A DNA stretch of 64,000 nucleotides from Gentiana macrophylla (taxonomy: Eukaryota > Streptophyta > Magnoliopsida > Gentianales > Gentianaceae), in assembly GCA_026214975.1 (NCBI GenBank), contig CM047808.1:57748583-57812582 (forward strand), given 5' to 3'. A program made the translations under genes and the position numbers. The notes beneath the pieces are model-generated. The model was not told where the DNA came from. It made no database searches and saw only the letters and a list, made by a program, of their open reading frames with translations. Of the stretch, positions 24,679 to 34,866 are shown one piece after another (the stretch's first letter is position 1; each line of letters begins with the position of its first letter).

Positions 24679-26820
24679 ATGCTGTCAAGTGCGCTAGTAG
24701 GTGCCTTGAGTCAAGAAATTGTGAAAAATCTGTCTCAAGCAATCAATGACCATAGCCAATATGCCATCCAGTTTCCGGATCAATTCAAAAAGCTCGAAGA
24801 GCAACTCAACTTTATGCAGGCATTTGTTGCTGACGCTGAAAAGCAGAAGGAAAATGTAAACACAGTTAAAGTGCTCTCGAATAAACTACAAAAACTAATA
24901 TATGGAGCAGATGATTTGGTTACTGATTGTGAAATTCGAGCTGATTACCAGAAGATGAATGAGCCCTGTTGTAATAATGTCATATCCTTTTCGGAAATGG
25001 CATTTCGCTACCAGACAGGAAAGAAGCTCACACAAATCAACAAGGAAATCGCTGGCATGCGTGATGATTTGAAAGCATATGGTACAATTGGAAATCTTTC
25101 TGACGGTGAACTTTTTAGACAAAAACACACACCACGACGAAGTTCTGAGAATCTTGATGAAAACGAGATAGTTGGGTTGACCAAGGATGTTGGAGAGATA
25201 AGGAAATGGATTCTTGAACAAGATGAAGATGAACCGCTCCTTCGTATTGGCATTGTAGGCATGGGGGGTTTAGGGAAAACAACTCTTGCTAAAATGATAG
25301 CAAGAGATGAATATCTATCCAGACGTTTTCAGAAGAAGATATGGATTTCCGTTTCTCAAACAGTAGATGAGGACAATATCTTCAAAAGCATGTTGGAGAA
25401 ACTTGAAGCCGATGATCGTGATTCCGGTAGAGGGTCGTTATTGGATAGAATAAAAAATCTGCTCGCACAAGGGACCTACCTAATAGTGTTTGATGATGTT
25501 TGGAGAGGCGGGGATGGTTGGTGGGAGCGTGTCTCTGAGGTCTTGCCCAAGACCAAAGGGCACAACAATTGTGTGATAATCACATCAAGAAACAAAATGG
25601 AAGTCCAAAAAATGGGAGTCAAGAAAGCAAGAATCCATCAACAAGAATTTCTTACTGAAGAGGAGAGCTGGGATTTGTTTCAGAGAGTCGTATCAACCCG
25701 TAGAGGTGAACCAATGACTACCGATGATCAGTTGGTTACAATTGGGAAGAAGATCGTGGAAAAATGCCACGGCCTTCCACTAGCAATCAAAACGATAGGA
25801 GGTTTGATGTCATTGGTAGATCCTACTGTCTCGAAATGGTATAGGATTTATGAAAATTTCCATTCTAAGTTGAAAACAGCACAAGAAGAAGATAACTCCA
25901 ATGACAGCCCTTCTGTAATTGCTTCTCTGCGCTTAAGTTATGATGAGCTTTCCCCTCAGCTAAAACAATGTCTATTGTCTTTATCAATATATCCAGAGGA
26001 TCACGAGATCGATGCTGAACAGTTAGTCCATTGGTGGGCTGGAGAAGGATTTGTCCGAAGCAGAGGTAATGAATTTGTAACGGAATCAGCTTTCGATTGT
26101 CTGTCACAGCTTATCAACCGATGCCTGGTTGAGGTTTTCCGTCGAAGAGATTACGATGGGAGCGTTACTAGCTGCAAAATGCATGACATGGTTCGTGAAA
26201 TGGCAATCGACATCGCAAAAGAAGAGGATTTCAGCAGCTTTGACACTTCCGGAACCAACATCGCAAATCAGAGCACTCGCCGTTTGGGAGTCACAAAGGA
26301 TACAACCTTCCAGTCCCTTAAAGGAAACACTAATCTAAGGGCACTACTTCTTATCTCAACTCAATATATTGCTTTTAACAGCAAGATTCAGCTGGCCAAC
26401 GTCCTGTCTTTGAGAGTACTGGACTTGTGCAACGTTTCTCTAGATGAAGAGAGAACCTCCCTCAAAGACTTCTGGAACTGGATTACTTCCCAAAAACGTC
26501 TAGCTTATTTGAACCTAAGAAATGTCGACAACTTGACTCTTGTGCCTGTTACCATTGGAAAATTATGGGGGCTCCAAGTTTTGTTCCTAGGAGAATGCAA
26601 GAACCTCCGTAATTTGCCCAAAGCCGTCACAAACCTTCCAAAATTAACCATCCTGGATGTCGGTAATTGTCCATGTCTAGAATTTCTTCCTCAAGGGATT
26701 CATAGACTTTCCAATCTCCAGGAGCTTTATGGGTTTAAAATACCTGGTAAAGAAAATCCACAGGGATGCCGCCTTCAGCGAGCTGATGTCCCTCACTCAT
26801 TTGATGGTCTTACAATTTGA
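24679..26820 (+). CDS. CC-NBS-LRR immune receptor, ZAR1/RPP13-like-4 type (5' part, ends at in-frame TGA)
   Basis: This 713-codon frame encodes a coiled-coil NLR. Residues 1-110 form an Rx-type N domain with an amphipathic first helix. The NB-ARC follows with P-loop GMGGLGKTT (194-202), RNBS-A (RRFQKKIWISVSQ), kinase-2 LIVFDDVW (268-275), RNBS-B CVIITSRN (298-305), GLPL in CHGLPLAI (363-370), RNBS-D CLLSLSIYPED (431-441) and MHD (501-503). LRRs begin near 550. Such proteins sense pathogen effectors and oligomerise at the plasma membrane. The N-terminal and LTNRCLIEV-like signatures resemble ZAR1/RPP13L4, known from family knowledge. The TGA at 26818-26820 falls within the LRR, and the same frame continues to 27390. 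The start is the first ATG, after a likely UTR splice acceptor. Confidence 0.9.
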   Translation: MLSSALVGALSQEIVKNLSQAINDHSQYAIQFPDQFKKLEEQLNFMQAFVADAEKQKENVNTVKVLSNKLQKLIYGADDLVTDCEIRADYQKMNEPCCNNVISFSEMAFRYQTGKKLTQINKEIAGMRDDLKAYGTIGNLSDGELFRQKHTPRRSSENLDENEIVGLTKDVGEIRKWILEQDEDEPLLRIGIVGMGGLGKTTLAKMIARDEYLSRRFQKKIWISVSQTVDEDNIFKSMLEKLEADDRDSGRGSLLDRIKNLLAQGTYLIVFDDVWRGGDGWWERVSEVLPKTKGHNNCVIITSRNKMEVQKMGVKKARIHQQEFLTEEESWDLFQRVVSTRRGEPMTTDDQLVTIGKKIVEKCHGLPLAIKTIGGLMSLVDPTVSKWYRIYENFHSKLKTAQEEDNSNDSPSVIASLRLSYDELSPQLKQCLLSLSIYPEDHEIDAEQLVHWWAGEGFVRSRGNEFVTESAFDCLSQLINRCLVEVFRRRDYDGSVTSCKMHDMVREMAIDIAKEEDFSSFDTSGTNIANQSTRRLGVTKDTTFQSLKGNTNLRALLLISTQYIAFNSKIQLANVLSLRVLDLCNVSLDEERTSLKDFWNWITSQKRLAYLNLRNVDNLTLVPVTIGKLWGLQVLFLGECKNLRNLPKAVTNLPKLTILDVGNCPCLEFLPQGIHRLSNLQELYGFKIPGKENPQGCRLQRADVPHSFDGLTI

Positions 26821-27390
26821 CATTTCGAGGAAAGCATAATCGATGATCAAGAGTTATCGGTTTTGAAAGGGCTCAAAAAGCTAAGAGTGCTTTCAGTTAA
26901 TGCAAGTGATTGTGAGGGCAAGATTCTAAGCAGGTTGGACAGCATGATACTCCCGGAGTCCATTCAAGAACTATATCTCAAGAATTATTTCGGAGATACC
27001 ACCCCAGTATGGATAAGTCCAAAGTCTCTTCCTACACTTCAGTATCTTTGTATTGAAGACTCAAGAGTAAAACGCGTAAGTCCCGCCTTTTGGGGCGACA
27101 AGGAAGCCACATGGAATGTGAAAGGGTTGTGCTTGAAGTTCTGCCGAACACTCAAGTTGAAATTGCAGGATTTGGAAAAATTGATGCCTAATCTCAAACA
27201 CAAAGAAATCAGCCAATGCGATTCTTTGGAAGGATTTTCTTGTGATATCAAGTCTTCAGGATCTTGGTCCGATAAGAAATCAGAAAAACAAGAGAAATCA
27301 GATGATGCCCTCCCCCATGAAGATGAAAATGCAACACCTCTAAAGAAAGAATGCCTCCCTTTCGAGAACATACAAAATGAAGAGGTTTGA
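26821..27390 (+). pseudogene. 3' LRR part of the NLR gene, in frame after the TGA
   Basis: The frame of the NLR resumes directly after the TGA with HFEESIIDDQELSVLKGLKK and further leucine-rich repeats (ESIQELYLKN, LPTLQYLCIEDSRV, WNVKGLCLKFC, MPNLKH). Family members have an uninterrupted LRR here, so a single nonsense change most likely truncates the receptor by about 190 codons. After the last repeat (CDSLEGFSCDI) comes a 45-residue Lys/Glu/Asp/Ser-rich tail not typical of ZAR1-type proteins. A separate downstream ATG at 26863 could start a short LRR-only protein, but that seems unlikely. An AATAAA lies 182 bp after the stop. Confidence 0.85.
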
Positions 27391-27571
27391 GACCTGACAT
27401 TTGAGTGCATTGCGTTTTGAGTGTTTTTTTAATGAATGTGTGGCAATAACTATATGTATGGTTATGGACCTATATATATGATAATAGTAATAATAATAAT
27501 ATGTGTGGATGTGATTTGATATGTAAAATTCCTCAATGAGGAAGTACTTGTAATTAAGAGTTATTTCTGGC

Positions 27572-27577
27572 AATAAA
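27572..27577 (+). terminator. possible polyadenylation signal of the NLR gene
   Basis: AATAAA in an AT-rich stretch 182 bp downstream of the NLR stop codon, followed by ATATAATTTT. Confidence 0.4.
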
Positions 27578-27724
27578 ATATAATTTTAGCATATCCACGA
27601 TCAATCTTAAAAGAAAAGATATGCATTTTATCATCGACCGGGCAAAAACAAAGGCTTTAGAACCAATTGGAAACACTTTAGTTTGCTCAATCGAAGGAAA
27701 GAATGGGCTTGTATAGGTAGCCTC

Positions 27725-28550
27725 TTATAATATTGAGTAAATTCTTAATTGCCAAATCTGAAGCAAAATTAACTCCTGGGAATTTATCAAGTTCTTGTTC
27801 TTCACTATTAGACTTGAAAGGATCACGGCATTTAGACTTGAGATCATATAACTCATGAAATCTCCAAGACTTTCAAGTGTTAAAGCAGTCTTTGTAGCAA
27901 GACAGGCTGCTTCCGGTGTAGAAGATCTTTGTACAGTATCATACAACCTTTCAATATTTGATGAAGGGTGGTTCGATTCCCGTAAAAGGGGTTGATTTCC
28001 GATTGATAACACCCTTCAGCCAGAGGTTATAAGAGGCAACCCACCCATGTTGATCTCAAGGAGTTACTGATTAACCTCTCCCACTTTCCTGTGGGATCGG
28101 GGGTGAGGGGACCCTTAATGGTAGGGTTTACCATTTTTTTTTTATGAAGGGTATTGCCCTGCTTGCGAGTTATCAATTGTGCGACAATGGTGGTTCAGTT
28201 CTAGAACAAGACCTGCTAAAACTCGTTCAGAAGGCAAATTGCTTGGCTGCCCAGCTTGGTGACTCGAGGGACAATCTACTCCTTCATACAAGAGCCAAAC
28301 AATTATTTCGCCCCCACCACGAACAAGTTCTTCATTTACCTCTGCTGGAAATGACTTGGCCATTTCATCAAACAAGTGGTGGGTATCTTTCACATTTCAA
28401 ATCATTTGTGTAGGTGGCTGAAAATCCCCATCAATCAACAAATTCCAAGGCTTAAAGGAGCTAACTTCATCTTCATTAAAAGAATGAAAAGAATACACTC
28501 CCTGTGTGAGGTTATTTAGAGGAAACAAATGCAAACTCCTTGGTATTGAA
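27725..28550 (-). pseudogene. decayed coding fragment of unknown protein, split by a SINE-like insertion
   Basis: Two minus-strand open blocks (28142-28393 and 27725-28012) are in the same frame. They become one continuous sequence if the 174-bp insertion and one copy of its 9-bp duplication are removed. Upstream code extends to about 28550 through an in-frame TGA (after PPTQMI). Visible segments include HHLFDEMAKSFPAEVNEELV, GGGEIIVWLLYEGVD, SNLPSERVLAGLVLELNHHC and IERLYDTVQRSSTPEAACLA. These look like real conserved protein, but I do not recognise the family. It is probably an exon captured or left from a broken host gene. Confidence 0.6.
27970..28143 (+). mobile_element. SINE-like insertion (5'-truncated, T-tailed)
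   Basis: ATGAAGGGT occurs directly on both sides (27961-27969 and 28144-28152), a 9-bp target duplication. The insert begins with GGTTCGATTCC, a perfect pol III B box, and ends in a run of ten Ts, as in plant SINEs of the Au type. The A box seems missing, so the copy is truncated at its 5' end. It interrupts an otherwise continuous minus-strand frame. Confidence 0.55.
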
Positions 28551-28647
28551 TGGTTAATGTAATATTCCGATTATCGAAAAAAAGCAGACATATGCCATTT
28601 TTACGAAACGAAATATGTATTATAGTAAATGGAAATGAAGCAACTAG

Positions 28648-28650
<3 letters not shown>

Positions 28651-28719
<69 letters not shown>
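28651..28719. repeat. (TA)n microsatellite
   Basis: About 34 TA dinucleotides without interruption. Confidence 0.98.
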
Positions 28720-28726
<7 letters not shown>

Positions 28727-28759
28727 GAAATTGGATTTTTTTACAATTAAGGAAAAATA

Positions 28760-29606
28760 TTAAGTAATTATTTTGGGACTGGTTATTTAAGGAAAATAAA
28801 CCACCATTATTCTTATAACCTATCAGTTTATCAAAAATAGGTTTTCACGAATTCTGCAAACGCTTGAGAGCAAAGGAAAAGGGCTGAGAGATTTCTTCAG
28901 AATCCTAAATCAATTCTAAACCGTTTTCTGATTCGAGTAGGGCTTTGGAATCGTCGTGAAGAGGGCGTCATTTCAATACATAAAGTTTTGAGTTTTCCTA
29001 AAGGTATGATTTCCGCCCTAAATACGTTTTTGGATGTTTTTGTAGGATTGTTGTTTTAGATGTGTGTGATTAAATCTAATATAAGTTTGGGATTGTTCAC
29101 ATAGGTTTTCTGCGGAAAAGGTTCAAGTTTGCTGCAGATTTTCATAGCTTTTGTGTTGGAATAGCTTGTTAAAATGTAAGAAGCTCTTCTTATGATTTCA
29201 TTGTGGTTTATAAAGGTTATCGTTTTGATATGTTTAGATGATAAAATTTTTGTCTAATCGTTGTTATGGGGTTATCGAATGTTTTGGTTTGTTAAAGATG
29301 TGTTTATTTTTGTTGCTGTTTTTCTATGTTTTCCGTTGTTGATTATGTTGGGAACGGATTAGAAATCGTTAAGTTTGCAGAAAATCGTGTTTAGGGTTTT
29401 ATAGCGTTAATGCGCACGCATTAGGGTTAATGTGCATGCTTTGGCCGAATAGAAACATCCTGAATGTTTCTGCTCGTTTGATGTGCTTGCATCCCAGAGA
29501 TGCGCACGCATTGACGGTCAGAAAGTGAGATTATTGATACAACGTTGTTTGTGCGCACACACCAGAGGGTAATGCACATGCATTGGTCGAACAGAAGCAT
29601 CCTGAA
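28760..29606. other. non-coding region with GCGCACGCATT-type repeats
   Basis: No coding frame was found. TTTGGCCGAATAGAAACATC, then CTGAATG (from 29440), recurs with a few changes from 29582, a tandem period of about 142 bases. Motifs such as TGCGCACGCATT and TGCACATGCATT are scattered between. The second unit is cut by the gypsy LTR starting at 29607. This may be an old LTR or an untranslated leader; I cannot decide. Confidence 0.4.
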
Positions 29607-29727
29607 TGTAACACCCCAAAATATTGGGTTGATTATCGAGGCATATCTTATACAATTATGTTGGTTATACTGTTAAAAGATTCAGCCATGAATAGTAAGA
29701 TAATGGGGATACGTATCTAGTGAAAAC

Positions 29728-29772
<45 letters not shown>
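29728..29772. repeat. (TTA)n microsatellite
   Basis: About 15 TTA trinucleotides. Confidence 0.97.
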
Positions 29773-29773
<1 letters not shown>

Positions 29774-29915
29774 TACTGCATAAATACAATGTAATCAAAC
29801 TTTATTTTTAACAAAGGAGATAAATTGGTCAAGTGGTGAAGTGATAAAGTACCAAGTAGTTGAGATTGTAGGAACTAATATTTAAACCTTTATATCTATA
29901 ATGTAGGTGATAATT

Positions 29916-30198
29916 AAAGTGTAGGTCGTTACAACAAAATAAATATAAAAATAAAATCTGATATCTTAATAACTAATATAAAAATTAGGAGATAAGAAAT
30001 AAGTTGTTACAACAAAATTTTAAATTATGACTTATCTCATAGGGGGTTAGTAGTAAAAGTGTAGGTTGTTACAACAAAATAAATATAAAAATAAAATCGA
30101 TATCTTAACAAATGCTAATACAAAAATTAGGAGATAAGAGATAAGTTATTTACAACAAAATTTTAAATTATGACTTATCTCACAGGGTGTTAGTAGTA
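29916..30198. repeat. two-unit tandem repeat in LTR U3
   Basis: Two units of about 141 bases, each starting AAAGTGTAGGT(C/T)GTTACAAC and containing TTTTAAATTATGACTTATCT. It lies just upstream of the TATA box and could be a duplicated enhancer. Confidence 0.8.
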
Positions 30199-30204
30199 TA
30201 AATA
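30197..30204 (+). promoter_or_regulatory. TATA box of the Tekay-like LTR
   Basis: TATAAATA followed by GGGC, directly after the tandem repeat and upstream of the transcribed LTR portion. Confidence 0.55.
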
Positions 30205-30387
30205 GGGCATAATGATTGATCTTATAAATCACTTAAAAGAAAAAGAAAAAAAAAACTTCTTCTTCAGAAGCAGACGGTGAAAGAGAGATAGCTAAAGCTT
30301 GGACTGTGAGTTCCCTTTTCTTTTCCTAGTTATATTTTCTATTTGGGTGCCTTATAATTATTTCATTTACACAAATTGCTTTGAAAT

Positions 30388-32536
30388 GGGAAATTCTACC
30401 CCAAGGAGTCCGTGGTGCACTGACCCACATGGCACACTCCAATTGGCTGACTATATCAAATGAAATAAAGGTTTGGAAAATCCCAGCCTAAAAAGCAACC
30501 GAGCCTCTTGTTTAATTTTTGTGTTGTTTTTGTTTGTTTCTTAGGCAAAACTACTACTACCTCTTCTTCTTCTTCTTTTTTACTTTTTTTTTTGGTGTGT
30601 TTCCTTTATATAATTTTTTTTTACAGAGTAACAATTTTGTGTATAAAATTAGATAGAAAAAAAAATGGAGTTCAAAAGATAACTAATTTTTTTTATTAAA
30701 AGAAAACACTATATTAATAAGAGTTCATTTTTCCATAACATAAAAATAACTTTTTCGTTATGAAGTTCCGACATTTTAATCTAGGTATCATGCATCGTAA
30801 TCGGTGTTTTTCCGACATGACACGCGACCGACATGCCTCCAATACCGGCTGATTAAAATATTATTGTATAAAATTTTAATATCCGATACACTTCCAACAT
30901 GCCATCAATATTTCCCGACACTCCTTAACAAATTTCAATTTTCTTCATAAAAACGTTAACACTTCCCGACAAGCCGTCAACACTTCCCGATACATCTTAC
31001 TTTGTCTAGTTCTTTATTTTTCTTTGAATCTTATTTATATCAACCCATGGAGTCCGTTGCGGGAAGTTTTGTCGGAAAGTTTTTGCCTAGTATCTTCATA
31101 TGTACCGAAATGACGGGATGAATAATTTGAACCACACAGTTTGAATCCAGTTTAAAAATAGACGATCCTTGTGATGCCACACGTGTCTCCACACCGTAAG
31201 GAGACAACACCTAAAAATCTTCGGTCCGTGGCACACTCCAATCTTTTTTTTGTTTGTTAGCCAGAGTTTTTTTTCCTTTTAATGTTCAAACAATGACTCC
31301 GTACACAATCAACTAAGATAATAGTACGTTTTTGTGTTTTCTTTTTATAATTTGTTTTTACATAGTAACAATTTTGTGTATAAAATTAGTTAGAAAAAAA
31401 AATCGAGTTCAAAAGATAACTATTTTATTTATCAAAAGAAAACAATATATTAATAAGGGTTTTTTTTAAACGTAGTTACTTTCCCAAAACGTAAAAGTTA
31501 CTCAGGAAGTATCGACATTTTAATTTAGGTGTCGTATGTCGTGTCCAACACTTTTCCGACAGGACATTCAATCGACATGCATCCAACACATATCGGCTGA
31601 TTAAAATATTATTATTTAAAATCTAAATATCCGTCATTGTTTGAACATTGAAAGAAAAAAAGTTCTGCCTAACAAAAAAAAGGGATTGGAGTGTGCCACG
31701 GACGGGAGATTTTTAGGTGGTGTCTTATCACGGTGTGGAGACACGTGTGGCATCACAAGGGTCTTCTGTTTTTAAACTGGATTCAAACTGTGTGGTTCAG
31801 ATCATTCATCTCGTCACTTCGGTGCATATGGAGATACTAGGCAAAAATTTCCCGCCACGGACTCCTTGGGTTGATATAAATAAGATTCAAGGAAAAATAA
31901 AGAACTAGACAAAGTAAGATGTATCGGAAAGTGTTGAAGGCATGTCAAGTATGTCGGATATAAAAAAAATCTTAACGTTTTTATGAACAAAATTGAAAAA
32001 AATTGTTAAGGAGTGTCGGTGGAATGTCAGAAGTGTATCGGATATTAAAATTTTATATAATAATATTTTAATCAGCCGATAGTGTTGGAGGCATGTCGGT
32101 CACGTGTAGTGTCGGGAGAAACACCGGTTACGATGCACGATACCTAGATTAAAATGTCGGAACTTCATAACGAAATAGTTATTTTTATGTTATGAGAAAA
32201 TGAACTCTTATTAAAAAAATAGTTATCTTTTGAACTCCATTTTTTTTTTCCTAACTAATTTTATTCAAAAAAATTGTTACTCTGTAAAAAAAAAATTATA
32301 TAAAGGAACCACACACACCCCAAAAAAAAAAATTAAATAAATAAAGATGAAGAAGTAGTAGTTCTGCCTAACAAACAAACCAAAAAAAAAAAAAAAAAAA
32401 GAAAGAAAGAAAGAAAGACGCTCGGTTGCTTTTTAGGCTGGGACTTTCCAAACCTTTATTTCATTTGATATAATACCAACCTGAGAGTGTCTTGTGTGGA
32501 TCAGTGCACCACGGACTCCTTGAGGTAGAATTTCCC
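30388..32536. mobile_element. large foldback (MULE-like, non-coding) element
   Basis: Starts GGGAAATTCTACC and ends GGTAGAATTTCCC. The two halves are inverted copies over roughly 0.9 kb each: for example CACGGACTCC motifs, TAAAAAGCAACCGAGC, CCGACATTTTAATCTAGGTA and GATGCCACACGTGTCTCCAC appear in both orientations. Flanks are CTTTGAAAT and TTTTGACAT (7 of 9 match), suggesting a decayed 9-bp duplication as made by Mutator-type transposases. The centre (about 31340-31630) is a third, direct copy of part of the left arm (30595-30900). No transposase is encoded. Confidence 0.72.
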
Positions 32537-32695
32537 TTTTGACATTATCTTAAGGAAAAGCATTTGTAATGTACCTATGCCTAACCTAGTTTTTGTCAAT
32601 CCTTGGGAAGGCAACCGTCATTCCCACTTGCCAATATTATATTAGTATGTTGAAAAGGAGTGTGAACGGTCTTTTAGTAAATCATTATTTTATTG

Positions 32696-32751
32696 CTAAT
32701 ATTATATTAGTATGTTGGTAATAAGCTTTCAACATACTAATATAATATCGG
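32696..32751. repeat. perfect hairpin with upstream direct copy
   Basis: AATATTATATTAGTATGTTG and its inverse CAACATACTAATATAATAT flank a short loop containing AAGCTT. A further direct copy of the arm lies at about 32633. Confidence 0.8.
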
Positions 32752-32819
32752 CAGTGAAATGACTGCTTTCCCAAGGAGTTTGTCTTGATGTTTCCCCCCC
32801 TCTCCTTTCGCTTCCGGCA

Positions 32820-32853
32820 AAAAAATAAATAAATAAATAAATAAAAGAAAACT

Positions 32854-32902
<49 letters not shown>
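32820..32902. repeat. (AAAT)n plus (AT)n microsatellite
   Basis: An AAAT array (32820-32846) is followed by about 23 AT units (32856-32902). Confidence 0.95.
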
Positions 32903-32906
<4 letters not shown>

Positions 32907-34702
32907 ATGGATGATTTTGAACAGATAACCTTATACAATTAATGTAAGTTAATGCTATAATAAGGAAAAGAAAAAATCTAAGTCCATGTTATATCCTAAG
33001 AATGATTGTTGATACACCGTGGTCGTAATAGTGGGCGTTAATGAAATGAATTGACACCATTTGTCTTTGGCGTTATCCATATCCGTATATAATCTTCATG
33101 GCGTAATTCTGACGTTCTAAAACTAATTTTTATATATACATTGATTTTATTATTATTTTGAATAAAAAAATAAAATATTCCCTCTATCCCTTTTGAACGA
33201 CAAGAGAAGTGAAAGTTGGTGTCTTCTACTGAGAAAACTCATTTCTATATTTCAACTGATAGCTCACCTTCTTTCACACTGCCCGCTTGCAATCGATAAT
33301 GTTACTGTCGGCATTTTTTTTCACAACCTTCGAAACACTTATAAGTAAACATTTATAAAATAATTGCATGGGCTTGTTTAGTAAACAATTTATTTGCTGT
33401 AAACATTGCATGGGTGGTCTATTTGGGGTTACCACATGTGTACTTCAAATTACATTTTTGCCGACGTGTTAATAAACTAAGGTATGGTGTATGGTTTTGT
33501 AACCCCACCCATGAACTGTTTTTTTTTTTTTTTTTTTTTGCACCGGCCGATATTTTTAAATTTTTTTTTTTTGCACTACGGGTCATATATAGTCCCTCTC
33601 AGCCCCTCTACGTACTTGTGTTTGGAGTTTTTGTTTAGAATTTTAGACTCGTATTTATGGATTACCTTGGTCATTCTATTTAGCAACCTGAAATACTTAC
33701 GAAACTGTACAACCATGATAATAACAATAATGACAGTCAAGCCTTGATCCTTTTCCATGATATTTTCGTGTATGCATGTAGAACAAACTCTAAGAGACTA
33801 GTTGTGTTGGGGTTATTGCACCGTAGAATCCGCCAACACCGGTCTCGGGCCTCTTCACCTTGGCTCATCGATAGTCCTAGAGTGATGGTATCAAAAGTTT
33901 CCCCAATGTTCCATGTACATGGCCGGGAAAGTAAGGGCCGACGGCTTTGTCATGGTTCGGAGGGCAGTGGGGTTGGCTGGAGCCCTTTGGGAGGTTCACT
34001 GGGCGATAGTCTGAATCCTTTCCCTGACAATCGGTCGGAATTGTCAGGCAAAAGCTTGCTTGCTTGTGAAGTGCGGTAGAGAAACATGCTGGAGTAGGAT
34101 GGTAATGACTCATCGGCTAAGGCAAGCCGGTGTCAGACAATTAGTAAGCTTAATTTCAAGAAATTAATTGGCATTGAATTTTTTCGAATACCATATTTTT
34201 GTACTAACTACTATTATATGCAGGAAAAGCCTTTTGCTGTAACATTTTAACAGATTGATAATTGTTATTTTCATATATAAATGTCACGGACACTCGCACC
34301 GGAACTCACTGAGCTAATATTTTTAGCTCACACGTTTGTGACATGTTTTTTTAGGTATGGAGGAAGGATACCAGGTAGGTGAGGTAAGCGGGGTAACCTT
34401 GGAGGTTGTTCTGGGAGAGGGAGTGGTTGAGGAGTTCAATGTTGACCTGACAGCTTAGTGTCAAGCTTGATTTTTTTTTTCCAGTTTCCTTTGAGTTCAT
34501 TTTTCAGTTGAAATAAGAATTTGACGATGTTCTTCCATTTTGGAGTTGTGGTTTTTTTTTTATCTGGATTTAGTAATGTTTGAATAAAGATCTAGTTCCT
34601 TCAGTGTTTCTTTTGGAATTTAGTACTTGGGCGGTGGATCGCCGGCTTGTCCCTCCTTAGACCCCAGTGGACCCTAGAGGTCGGGGATAGGCCTATTACA
34701 GC

Positions 34703-34712
34703 TGGTATCAGA
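34703..34712 (+). other. primer-binding site (initiator tRNA-Met type)
   Basis: TGGTATCAGA lies 2 bases after the LTR end. It marks plus-strand orientation of the Tekay-like element. Confidence 0.65.
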
Positions 34713-34866
34713 AACATGTTTGTAGAGGTATTTGGATAAGGACCCGTGGGGACTTGATTGTAGATGAGGGAACGTAGGAAGAACTTGCTTAAAAACACTT
34801 AAAACCTAGTATAATATAAACTCTTTGCTTGTATATCATTTTTTTGGATATTGTATTTTTCAGGAA

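Larger units (their letters stand above)
29607..34700 (+). repeat. 5' LTR of the Tekay-like element (interrupted)
   Basis: The ends are TGTAA and TTACA, a 5-bp inverted repeat. The total is 5.1 kb, about 2.9 kb without the 2.15-kb foldback element. It contains a TTA microsatellite (29728-29772), a two-unit tandem repeat and a TATA box near 30197. A conserved stretch at 33800-34330 probably covers transcribed LTR. The partner LTR is missing, so the 5' end rests on the family signature. Confidence 0.65.

Noticed and set aside
26863..27390. Independent LRR-only gene
   Set aside because: It is in the same frame as the upstream NLR, with no promoter or intron signal between. Best read as the 3' part of one broken gene.
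27950..28000. Possible tRNA gene, because of GGTTCGATTCC
   Set aside because: There is no cloverleaf, and the A box and anticodon arm are absent. The T-tail and the flanking duplication fit a SINE better.
33414..33747. Overlapping Phe-rich frames
   Set aside because: They translate poly-T runs within the gypsy LTR.
33744..34113. Overlapping frames of 78-111 codons on both strands
   Set aside because: They lie within the LTR of the Tekay-like element, lack motifs and are not placed as LTR-encoded genes.
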